Part shown: positions 13,101 through 25,400 of the stretch, piece after piece
How positions within the stretch are numbered: position 1 is the first letter of the stretch
Layout of the letters: the number at the start of each line of letters is the position of its first letter
NCBI GenBank assembly: GCA_000727475.1
Contig: KL647309.1
Location: 2,239,328-2,303,327, forward strand
Direction of reading: 5' to 3'
DNA length: 64,000 nt
DNA from: Sarcocystis neurona
Lineage: Eukaryota; Apicomplexa; Conoidasida; Eucoccidiorida; Sarcocystidae
Program-made: the position numbers and the translations under genes
Notes under the pieces: model-generated
Database searches by the model: none
The model's input: the letters and a program-made list of their open reading frames with translations, nothing else
Told to the model about the DNA's origin: nothing

Positions 13101-16100
13101 GGGCTGCTGCTACTGTTGCTGCTGCTGCGTCTCCTTAATAGTCTTTTGCCTACACGTGTGCTCCTCTCCTGGCTGCTGCTGCTGCTTCTGCTGTGTCTGT
13201 GTCTGCCACGCCCGCTGGTGCTGCCGCAACACTTCTTCCTGCCGCACTTCCCACTTCTTTCTTGCTGTTGCTGCGCAGCTACATGGGACTGGGAGTCAGC
13301 GGAGGAGAAGTAGGAGCGCGGTACGGCCCTTCACTGATGCCGGGGGGCAGCGAGGCGGCGTGGGAGCTGATGAAGCCGATCCTCGTACGAATCGCAGCCA
13401 AGATAGAACCCGGCAAAGGTCTGCAGCAGCAGCAGGGGAACGTCGCCGCCGCAGGTGAAACACTAGCGCCGCTCACGAAAGAAGAAATGGAAAACGCGTG
13501 CGTCACACACATCGGACCCGGCGGGGCGGGCCACTACGTCAAGATGGTCCACAACGGTATTGAGTACGGAGACATGCAGCTCATCGCTGAGGTATGAACA
13601 GGCCGGATTTTATATTATAGGGATCACGTGGATGCTGGGACTTGCGCTGCGGCTGCGACTGATGCTGCGGCTGCTGCTGCTGCGACTGATACTGCTGCGG
13701 CTGCTGGTGCTGCTGCGGCTGCCGCTGTGACTGATGCGGCTGCGGCTGTGACTGATGCGGCTGCTGCTGCTGCGGTCGAGAGTGCTGCTGCGGGCGCGAC
13801 CGGTACAGCTGCTGCTGCTGCGCCCTCTGGCGCTGCTGGGGGCGAAGCTGCCCCTGCTTCTTTTCCTGTGCGTCATGCTGCTGCTACTGCAACCTTGGCG
13901 GGGGGTGATGCTGCTGACGCCCTTCTAAGACTGCTGCTGATCGTCTGGCTGCTGCTGCTGGTGCAGCCGTGTCGCTGCTGCTGGTGCAGCCGTGTCGCTG
14001 CTGCTGATTATTCCTGCTTCTGCAGCTGCTGGGGTGCTGCTGCGTTTCGAGTTGCTGCTGTAGTCGGGTTGCTGTTCTTCCTGCTAGAAGAGTCCGCTTG
14101 AATAGCTATAGTTCTTCTTCTTCTTTTTCCTCTGTTGGCGCTGGTGTGGCTGCAACGAGCGGGGACAGTGGGGCGAGCCCTGGCGTTAGTTTGGCCAGGA
14201 GCCTCCTGTTGCTTCGGCTGTTGCTCTTGGTGCTGCTGCGGCTGTTGCTGCTGCTGCTTGTGCGGAGCGGAAAAAAGCGGGCAGCAGGGCTTGACCGGTG
14301 ATGACCCAGTGCTGCAGGAACGTTGCTGCTGCCGCACTGCTCTTCACGCTGCCGCTGGTGCTGCGCACGCTGCTATTCCAGCCGCTGCTGCACTTCCCAT
14401 CTGCTGCGGGTGCTGCTGGCCCTGCTGCTGCGAGTTGCCGCTGCACCCACCAGCGATGGGGTGGCCGCGTTGTTGCTCCTGCTATTGCTGTGACAGTGCT
14501 GCTCTGTTTCTCCTGCTGCTTCTGCTGCTCCTACTTGTGCTGCTGCAGCTGCTGCTCCTCCGTTCTGAGGGCGGTGCTGAAATCTCTGCTGCTGAAACAA
14601 ACGGCAGGGGTCTGCATGGTGCTGTTGGCAGGCTGCCGCTGTCGCTGCTGCTGTTGCTACATGTATGTAGTGCTGCTGTCAACGCTTTTCTTTGTGCTGC
14701 TGTCCTCATACGGCAGCGCCTGGTAGATACTGCCGCTGCTGCGGTCCTGGCGGTGGTCGTGACGGGGCTCAACGCAAAGCTGTAGACATTTCATTTCTTT
14801 TTCCATTCTTCTCCACTTTCTCTTCCACTACTTATCGAGAGAAGGGAGGACATATGTTAAAGTTCAGTATATGTCTAGACGCTTTTGGAACAAGATACGT
14901 GCAGCTCCACAGCGGCTCAGTAGACCCCTAAGTGTTGCCGGTGTACATTGCTGTGTACTTTCCACTACATTCGCAGACGCACATACGTACACATATACGT
15001 ATACGTATGTATAATAGACGGGTACACTTGTTTAGATGTGTGAGGACAGTGTATATATATATATATATATAAGTGTAGGTGTACACGTATTATACAACCG
15101 AGAGTATATACCGCTGTAGGGGTATCCATTTGCATGCGGCTTAGAGAGTCTGCAGGAATTTCTGTTTTGTCTACGACAATCTCCTTTTCTTTGAGAACGA
15201 CCAGAGGATTCTCAGGAAACACGCAATTCACCTGGATCACATGCATATACCTACACGTTCACACAAGTCGGAATATATATCTTAAAGACGCCATATGGAC
15301 GTATATTCACCTGTACGCGGGCAGCCATGTATACAGTGTATGCAGATGAGTATAAACTACGTATATATATGCATGCACACGAACACACACACACACACAC
15401 ATACATACATACATACGGTTGGAAGTGCATACATACACATACATACCCCAGTGTACACGCCTACACGCAGATAGACCTACATGTATACGCAGGTGTACAG
15501 ACACACAAATAAACACAAACATACATGTTTTCTTCCATGTACGTCCCCATACCCATGTACACATGTACCCATACATCCACGTCCACGCATATAGAAGCAG
15601 ATGGACTTATCGGTATATATACATATGTATGTGGATACACAGACAGCGGGATGGGTCGATGTAGTCTGAAGAGAAGTGAAGGTCGAATCGCGAGCTGCAA
15701 GCCGTCACGCGTATCTCTCTCTCTCTGTCCGTATCCACCTGTTCGATATATGTGTCTGTCTGTTTATCTATTTATATAGCTGTGTAGGCATGTGTACGGT
15801 GTATATATACGTGCCTGTGAGCCAGCAGGTAGAAACACGGGCCAGGACTTACACGCAGCTCTGTCCGCGTGGATCCGTATTTCCGTCCGTGGGTGTGTAT
15901 ATGTGTGGACGAGACGAAGCCCAGCCACTTGCACAGGTCTTTTCTGCCTCTGCAGCTACCGAGCGAAACAGAGAAGTGACGCGTCTCGTGGGGGCAGTAG
16001 AGGAGAGTCGTCCGTTACCAGCCTCAGGAGACAAGAAGTCTATGCCAACAAGGGGATGCCTGTGTATCCACACAAACGCAGTGTGAACGCCAGAAATACA

Positions 16101-19100
16101 TCTTCTGAATATTCGCCCGGTGTATTATGTGTATCTTCATTCGACTTCCGCGCATCTACGCATGCACGTCTGCACCTGTGTATGTATATGTGGATGGATG
16201 TGTGTACGTATGTTTCAATAGATGGATATATGCATGTACACGTGTGTATATATGCACATATGTGTGTGTGTGTGTATACGTATCTGTGTCTGTATATACA
16301 TGTATGTGTACACGTGTATGTGCTTGTGGATGTCTGTGACATAGGCATGTGCGTGTGTGCGAGGGGTTGGTAGCACTCTTTCATACGTGTTACGAAGATT
16401 TTGTGGGTCCGCGTGTGTGGTTCGTGCGCCCCCGTCCGTCTTCCCAAGTATAGATGCGTGAGTTCCTGTACATGGAGAAGTAACATAGACTTGCGCAGTG
16501 GGACGCGCACGTATATTTATTTGAATTCTCTCGGTGTGAGAGTCGTCTGTTCTCGGAGCTGCTCTCCTGGCCTCCTCACACGCGATTCGTGCTGCCGAAG
16601 GTGCAGTTTCTCGCAGGACTTCCCTCGCGTCAGTCATGCGCGGAAAATACTACCATTGCGTCTGACCGCTGTCTCCCACACGTGAAGACTCCTCACACAC
16701 TAGGAACTCTTGCAAAGACGCCTTTCCGTGTTTCCTTACTTTCTCATCCTCTCTCTCTCGTGTCCCTTCTTCGTCCAGAGTAGCGCAGCTCTCTTTCTGG
16801 TGTCCTCGTATTCCCATCCTACGACTTCCCTTCTCTGGTTTTCTTCTTTTCGGCTCTTCCGTATCTCTCGTCAGTCGTTTGCCTTCTCTTCTGCCCCGTC
16901 TCTTTCTCATCCTTTTCTTCGCCTTCTCGTTCTCTCCTGCAGCTGTCCTCTTGGACGTCGGAGCGCTCTTAACGGCGGTCACTTTCTCTCGCGTTTCTCT
17001 TCGCCTTTTCCTCCGGCTCTCTCTTTCTCTTTGTCTTCCCTGCCCCCTGCTTTGCACGACTTCCTTCGTCCTCCTGCTCGACACAACGTCGGCTTCTCCT
17101 GCGGCTTCCTCCACTTCTTCTTCTTCTGCACAACAGCCTCTTTTTGTCCGCAGTCTTCCCTGGTGCTCTGTCTTCTTCTTCTGTTTCGTCTTCCCCTTTT
17201 TCTGCTTCCTTCGTCTTTGTAAGGAGTGCTTGCTGCTGCTGCTGTTCTGCTTCTACACTTCGCTGCGGTCTTTGCTCGCCCAGGCGTATTGTCTTCTGAA
17301 GAATAAATGCGGCCTCACAAATCCGCAGATACACGACGTGTTTCAACGGTGGGATCAAGGCGAGCTCAAGTCGTACCTCGTTGAAATCACCGCGAAAATT
17401 CTCGTAAAAAAAGATAATCTTACAGATGGTATGTTCGGTACTGTTCACATACATATATGTTTATATGTGTAAAAATGACGCTTTATATCCGCGTGCGTGT
17501 GTATACGAGTGCACACGCGCATACAGATATATAGTTAGTGTGGGTGTGCTGTCCAGCGGATGAGATGGAAATCACCATCAAGGTAATCGTATTTTCAGGG
17601 TGATTTGAGTGGGGTCCTCCCGCGTGCCGGGATACATAAAATCTCTCTCTCTATATATATATATATGTGTATATGTGTATGTATAAATGGAGAACGAGTG
17701 ACACACGGTTGCCCGCTGAAGAGAAATCAGGAGCCACAAGTTCCGCGTGTTGAAGATGAAGTTGCGTCGAAGAGTCAAGTGCCATTTAGATGTAGACAAA
17801 TACATAAGTTCATAATTCTTCTTGACTTTCTGTCCAGATCACCCGACTCAATCTGCTTGATCGCGCGCGGTGGTGAAGTCACAGGGAGGAAGGTCAAGTG
17901 ACTGCTTCTGCACAGGTGCATGTAGGTGTGTCAGGATACCTGTATACGAATCTGTACACCTGTAGATGTGTGTGTGTATGCTTTTGAGTCTCTGTCTAAG
18001 CCACGTTATTCTCCAGAACAGTGTTAGCTAAAACAAGTCCTTTCAATTAAAAGGCCGTGGCAAGTGGTTCACCTGCTGCGATAACTTTCTCTTTCTCTCT
18101 CTCTTCCCACATGCCGACTGTTCTACATCCTACATAGACAAGTGTGTAAATACATCTAGAGAGAGACAGTGGAGTTGAGTTTTCGTCAGCAACAAAGGTA
18201 GGCTAGAAGTCGGGATATAGATTACATCCTGTGCTGCTGCTGCCTTGTCTCCTGCTGCCGCTGCTGCGTCTCGTGTTGCTGCTGCCGTGTCTCCTGCTGC
18301 TGCTGCCGCATTGTCTGCTGCGGTTGCTGCTTCTCGCGCTGCTACTGCCGCGTCTTCTGTTTCGGCTGCGTCTTGCGCTGTTGTTGCTGCTGAAGGTGCG
18401 CTCCAGCGTTACACACGAACGTGACAGCGGCAATGGCAGCAGAGTCGCAACATCGGTTTTTTCACGTTGACGTCCATGCGAGTTGAAGGAGGGGCCGCAG
18501 CAGTACAACGTCTTATTTGCCTTCAAGCGATGTAGCACTTCTGCTTCGTGTGTCTAGATCCCTGTGGCTCCTGTCAGTGTCGTTGCTACGCTTGCTGCTG
18601 CTACGCTCGTCTCTGCTACTGCTGCTCTTCCTGCTTCTGCTGCTGTCGAATCTTCTTTGCAGCTCCTGCTGCTCCTGCCACTGCCCCCGCTGTTGCAGCT
18701 GCTGCTGCTTCTTCAGGCGTTGCTCAGCGTAGACTTGCTTTTCTTTCGAAAATTCTTACGCACCATCCAGGAGCCGCCTCCTCCACAAATTCACCCACCA
18801 CCAGCCGTGAGCACAGTGAAACTACTGTGCCCCACACGCTGAAAATTATTTCTAGGTGCCTGCGTGTATACGAAGATGGATATATATGTGTGCCTGTGTA
18901 TTTATACGCATCCAAATTGTATATCTATGCACATATGTATGCATACGTATGAGGCTGTGCTGTGTGGGTGTGTAAATCTATGGGGAGACATCTGTGTAGG
19001 GGATGCGATATGTCCCTGTGTCGGGTGTACGTACACTTGAATCACGCACTTCTCCAGGCATGTAGCTAAATATATTTATATATATATATATGTACGTAGA

Positions 19101-19402
19101 TAGATAGATGCGTGTCCGTAGGCACATGTCTACGTACGTATATACAATAGTGTCAATACGTATACATATGTACATACACGTGAATGCATGTGTATACGTC
19201 CATATGCTTATGTAGACGCATGTGTGTACTTGTATATGTATGCACACGTGCATGCAGATAGACGCGTGTGATTGCCGATCATATTTGTGTATAGAGACTG
19301 GATAGTACGTAGTGAAATGCACACGCATGTGCCCTTCTAAAAGGATGGAGCAACGAGCCACCTGTACAAGGCGTGCGCATGTAGCGGAACCTTGTGCACA
19401 CT

Positions 19403-19433
<31 letters not shown>

Positions 19434-22400
19434 GAATATACATGCATGCGAAATTCCCTCATCCGAAGCGACACGGTAAACTTGTGTGTACTTCATTGTA
19501 TTTGGAGACAAGTTTACGTTTATGTATATATATATATAGGTACATCTGTGAGTATATATATAGGTATATCTGTGAGTCACGTCCGTGTGCCGCTGGCGTG
19601 TCTACATGTATGTATGTGTTTGTACGTATATGTATACATGTATAAATTGAAGTTATATATGGTTGCCGCAGGCACCATGGCAAATATACGTGTCTATAAA
19701 TGGATATGTGGGAGCGTGTGATTCACACGCGTCTTACTTCCACAGATATTTCCAAAAAGATGTGCACGTCTGTAGCAGCGACGTGTGCAGACGCGGCGCT
19801 ACCTTCGCCGTCGCCGATGCGAGCAGCGCCAGGAAGAGGGTTCTGCACGTTGAGAAGGAAGAGTCACGGATGACTACGTATAGATGATATACATATATGT
19901 GTAGGATGATTTATATGTATACGTGGATGCGAGAGTGTACGTGGGTGGCTGTATCCTTCTTTGTATAGGTGGATCTTTTAAGCGTGGGGAAAAGTGTACC
20001 TATTTAAAGATATAGATACAGATGTATTGACGTGGAAATGAATCCAGAGAGAGGTGTGTGCGTGTGTGTGGATCCTTATGGCGGTAGACAAGGAGAAGAG
20101 AGAAAGTTAGGAGACACGCAGAGAGACGTCGAGTATACACGAATGTCTAAATGCGTACTGACACGTGTTTTCAAAGAATAGCCAGGAAACCTGACAAATT
20201 TTTTCTCAGCTGCTTACCACTCTTGAGAAATGAACGTCCCCATCCGTTATGTCAGGAGGAGTGTATCTTATGCAGTCTGCTCCGCTGACGTAGCGAAAAT
20301 GTGCACGGCAGTCGCCAAATTGTAGTTAAGGAGAAACTCAAGCGTTTCTCGGTTTAACATAGGGTTGACGTTTTGTGTTGCTGCACGGCAGCGCATTGTA
20401 TGGTCGAGTGACCACGGTTAAAAAGAGAGACTATGATTTAAGGCCTGCTTTGTAGTAGAAATCCCCCTTTGCTCTCATAGAGGATGAGCCTTCTGCATGT
20501 CGTTGAAGATTACAAATACGTGTCGCAAGTGCGTCCCTCTGCATAAAAACCATGCCATAGCGACAGTAGGAGCAGGCGTTAAGGTGATCCAAGAAAAGTC
20601 ACGTGAAGAGAGACGAAGGTGAAGCAGGCGACGCGGAAGAGGAACGAGGAGATCACACTGGAAAGGAAGTCGAGAGTGGGGTGGGGAGCGTTGAACAGCA
20701 GGAGAAAAAATTTAGCGGAGACACGAAAAAGAAGACAGCGAGGGAATGAACAGCGAATGAACGGTGACGGAATAAGTGGACGGACACAGGAAACGGTGAA
20801 ATCCGGCGAAGAGTGGGAAGAAAGGAAAAGTAAAAAGGCAGGGAAGCACGAAAGTAGTAGGAAAGGAGGGAGGAGGCAAGGAGAGTGTTCGGGAAAACCC
20901 ACACAGGCAAGGACACCGAACAAAGCTGAAGCTGAAGGGCAGGGGAGACGACGATTAAACATGGGGCATAGCTGAAACGAGGGAAGACTGGACTGGGACA
21001 GGAGGACCGATAGACTGATACTTAGGAAGGAAGGACAACAAGCACTGGCAAAAAAAGGACGGGCAAAATAAGGGGGAAACGGCGGGTCTCTCAAGGAAAG
21101 TTGCGTGGTCGTAGTGAGACAAGGAAGACGACGTGGGAGTCCGGAGAAGACGACGTTGAGAAGGATGTCCTATATAGTAGTTGGAAAAGACTACGAAGAC
21201 TGCTCGTTTCTTATTTACACATATGTATCCAACAGCACACATATACACATGTGTCATAGCACACACCGACAGCATTCCACCAGACGCCATATTCTTTCCG
21301 CTCGCGTTCCTTTTCCCTCTGGTCCGTTAAGTATTGTCTTCACTGCACGAAACAGATACACTTCAGCAAAAGCAGCGTCAGAGAAACTACCGACAGCAAC
21401 GGCAGAAATGCAGCGAGATTTCCGTTGACGTATTGAAAGACACTAGCAAACCCACTGCGTGAATCACAAACGAATGGACTTCTGCGTGTACCTCATTTGT
21501 ATTCATGCACACACTCTCTTACGTCGCGATACACCACAGTCTCTCGTATGTATATATACATATATATATGTATGTGTATAGATTATATATAACACGTGAA
21601 TCTAAAAACATAGTTGCCCTTGCTCACTCTTCGTGTATTCGTATGCGGCTCGGTAGAACGGAAGCACGGACGCGTGTTGCTTTTCCTCTGCTGGCCGCAC
21701 TGCGGTGTGCATATCCCGTGGTACAGGGTATCTTCTGGACCAGATCCTCGGGACCGCTGAGTCGAAGGGCACGGGGAAGTGGACGGTGCAACAGGCAGCA
21801 GAGGCAGGTGTGGCAGTCCCGACTATTGCGACGGCACTGGATATTCGTTACATAAGTGGAGAACAGCTGTTGCGAGAGACGCTGAGTGAGAAGCTCAGAC
21901 CTGAGGCACCGGGTCTCCCGAAGGGGAGTTTGACCGTCTCGCAAAAGGCGGTCACCGCGGACGACCTCGGTGAGTGCTTTACTGCGGTGTACGTGCACTG
22001 CAACGGAGAATTTGTATCCGGCGCCGCGTCTTTCAGCGGAAAAGCCTTTCACGTGGATTTGAATTGAAGGTACACGCGTTTGGTCGAGCACCACGTACTA
22101 CAGATTCACGTACCGTCCTTCACACGACAAAAATACAGTGCACCCCACTGCGTCCTCCCAGAACGCGGGTACTACATGTACAACTCGCACAGAGGGTTAC
22201 ACGCTAGACCCTTTTTGCGCGGTAGAACGATACCCTGTTGCAAATCAGGCGAGACAGGGGAAGAGAGCAAACCGTACGGCTGACATTGACGGAATAGTCT
22301 CGTTGGTACCTGTAGCGTGACCCCAGGCCGACATCCGACTCCGCACCAACAGGTCAAAGGACGCCCACAAGAGTGGAAGACACCACCAGAGCGAGAACGT

Positions 22401-25400
22401 TTTTGTGTGACAGCACTCCACTGTGCTGCAGCAAAACAGACACTCTACCATAAAAATGTAATACAGTGGTCGTCTCTCTCTATATACATTTATATGTAGG
22501 ACACATGTAGTGTTTACTCGCGGAGCCTCCTAGACTCGACAAGACCCCAGACCAGCACGGACCGCTGTCTTTTAGTGCTGCCGTTGTTTCCCTTAGACGA
22601 CAATAGCGTGTGTTCTACGAAGGAGAGCGTACGGCTGCTATCCGTCTGAGTACGACGACAGGAGACTATCCAGGACATCGCTTTAGCGCGGGGAATGCCG
22701 CGAAAACATTTCTTGCATCTCGTGTGCATACACCGCTACCGGATGTACACAAGGGAGAACAGCTCGCATTTCGACACAACATCTGTTTGTAGAGCCGCAG
22801 TCCCGCAGCGCTGCAGTTGTGAAACGAGAATCTGTTTCCAAAAAAACAGCAGCAAATGATCCTTTTGCACTCATCACTACTTCCTTGTGCTACCGCAGTG
22901 GTGCAGAAGGCAAGTGAGTGGGGGGGGCTTAGTCACAAGGAAAGAACACTGCAGGCAACGGATTTTATGCACGATGCTGGATGTGCCTAGATACAACTTC
23001 TAAACTTTGTAAGTAAAGAGACCTCCTCACCTCAGTCGCATTTCACAGGATCTTCAGAGACTGGAGAGACATAGCTGCAAAAACACTGTATCTCGCAAAA
23101 GCTCTTTTTTCGGAATACCGGAACATATGAAGTCGTCAACGACGAACCTCGCCTCATAGCTCCAAGGTATCCGCACACGGACAGGTAAGAAGTACCAGTA
23201 CATCACATCTCTGTACGGCCTTTTTCCTCGTTGTGATACAGTGTTTATTGAATGCGTAGATGGAGGCGGTACTGGTAGAAATCGTGGATCGAAACGACGT
23301 GCAGAGGGTTGATGTGCGGTGGTATACACCACAAGTCAACTGCGTCGTTGTACGGGGTATGTGGATTTGGTACTTGTTGCGGGTAGTTCTCACTGATCCG
23401 TAGCTTCTTTTTCGAAGTGTGTCCTCTAGGCGTACGCATGTATACGATGAACGGAAAAATTCTGTTCCGTACAGCAAGATTTTCTATTACCACCATCTTC
23501 GAATATAACCGAAACAAGCAACCCCCGCAGAGAAGCTTTTCTGGTGCTGCTGCTGCCTCTGACAAGACGTTCACGCTTGCAGTCCACCCAATGCCCTCAC
23601 TGTTAGTGAAAGCCTGGCTTGTCTTCTGTGAGTCGAGGTCTTAATGTAGGAGTACCAGCAGAACTCCATAGGCACAAAGAAAAACTAGCTTTGGACCGAT
23701 CAGAGACTGTGATACTGAATAAGTGTAAACTAACTTGTGCGTCTGTTTATAAGTAGATGTGTGTGACACGTGCTCACGCAGGTGATATACCTTTGTTCGT
23801 TACTTTTCCAAATATAGGGTGGAGATCGCATCCCTTGGTTGTTGCTAGGGCAGAAAACCTCCCCGCCTCACATACTGAATCTCTGTGCTTTCCTTAAGAT
23901 ATAGAATACTCCTCCTTCTGTTGGGTGCTCCTGCAACGCAGCCGAGTCGCGATAGCCTGGTAAACGCTAGTCTGCGCAGTAATTCTTACTCCCCAAGCCT
24001 TCCACATCCTGCGCAGCAATGCGCAAAGTGGCGCGGCCTGTTCCTTTTGTGTAGAGCAGCTTTTTTGTGCCTCAATCCTTGTGAGCTGTCTCATCCGTAT
24101 ATGATTTGAAAAGCACCTGTATAGTCTGCTTGTCGTGGGAGCTTCTGAGAGTATCTGAGACGGAAGCTGGCCTGCCTGGAGGCGACTTCTCTGGCCGGTG
24201 CGCCCTCATCTTTGTCGAGGCAATAGTTCGGAGATGAAGTAGTAGTATGGTAGTACGACTTCCGCGATTACTATTAGTAGAGGCACCAGGATGACAAGTA
24301 GTCTTCAATCTTGCTATCTGCGCACAAGAATTAGTGTTGGCAAAGGCTTTGCCAAACGCTTGGGTGTAAAATCACATATGAGGGAGAGAATCTATACATG
24401 CGGCATGAAGTCATTTTGTTTTTTCCAGATGTTACCAACTACGCCGAGCAACACCGTAAGCACAACCAGGTTGTTGGGTCTCCTTCCGCCCGTGTCTTGC
24501 ATTTTTGTATAGTTGCTATCTGTAGTCCAAGTGGCCGCTGACCGCAACACTGTTTGGGCGAGAGAGACGGAGTGAGGATCTCTGCGGAGGAAGACACAAA
24601 GCTGGCAGTCCTCTACCTGCCACGTGTCTTTTTGTTTGATGGCAACCTCTCTAAAAATAGCAGCACTTTTCGTGGTTTAGCACACTACGATGGCCAAATG
24701 GATGCACTAGGACTGTACTGGTACTGGTGGTGGTAGGTGCAAGATTGTTAGAGGAGATGCGAGGATAGTTCTAGGGTTAGCAGCGGTGCTGAGAGCGGTT
24801 GTTGTACCACGGCTGTAAGAAGCAGTAACAGAAGTGACACTATCTATAGGAGCACAAATTGATGTTGCTGTAACAATAGTAGGATAGTCGTAGTTCGGGT
24901 GGCAGTACCAGTGGTAGTGGGGTAGACGTAGCTCCAGTAGTACCTGTGTTAGTGGTGATGGTTGAGACGTCGGGAGTAATAGTAGTGCTAGCAGTAATAA
25001 TGGATGTCACCTGTAGTGGATGCAAGAGTTGTTATCGTAGTGATGATAGTAGCACGACAGGATCAGCAGTTGTGCTTGTACAGGTAGCGGTAGATGGACG
25101 AAAGAGCGGATGAACACCAGTAGCAGCACTAGCAGTGTTGCAACTAATCGCAGTGACGGTACCAATGACAGCCGTGTAATTTACTAGTATGAGCTGGTAG
25201 AAGCACACAGCCAGACAGTAGGGGTTTTATTACGTCTACGATAGTACTCTCGATCAATTTCATTTTTTTCGCCGGTTATACGTCTGTTTCAGCGGACATA
25301 GAAAGGGCGCTGCTATGCGGGAAGATCTGCTGCTATGCGCAAGGGATGCAATTGCTTGCTGTTATGTCTCGCCTTCGAAAGTGGAATTTGAACCTCGCGG

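Larger units (their letters stand above)
10027..13278 (+). other. Intron 3 of 6PGD paralog 1, repeat-filled
   Basis: Contains a TGTG/TGTATG-rich block (about 10795-11110), TA runs, a diverged repeat rich in ctatctac and tatctgt (about 12060-12480) and a short CTG cluster before the acceptor. The long open frames through the TG block encode Val/Cys/Tyr strings and are not genes. This intron position is absent from paralog 2. Confidence 0.6.
17429..21726 (+). other. Intron 5 of 6PGD paralog 1
   Basis: Donor gtatgt, acceptor gtacag. Contains TA runs, a second CTG block and a purine-rich block (listed separately). The change from repeat-rich to ordinary sequence occurs inside this intron, near 19,900-20,100. 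No separate gene recognised. Confidence 0.6.

Noticed and set aside
13625..14770. Long poly-Ala and poly-Leu open frames
   Set aside because: The CTG/CAG repeat stays open in every frame; the block is inside a well-defined 6PGD intron.
20579..21094. 171-codon minus-strand frame rich in Ser/Phe/Leu/Pro
   Set aside because: It is explained by the purine-rich composition of the plus strand, and it lies in intron 5.
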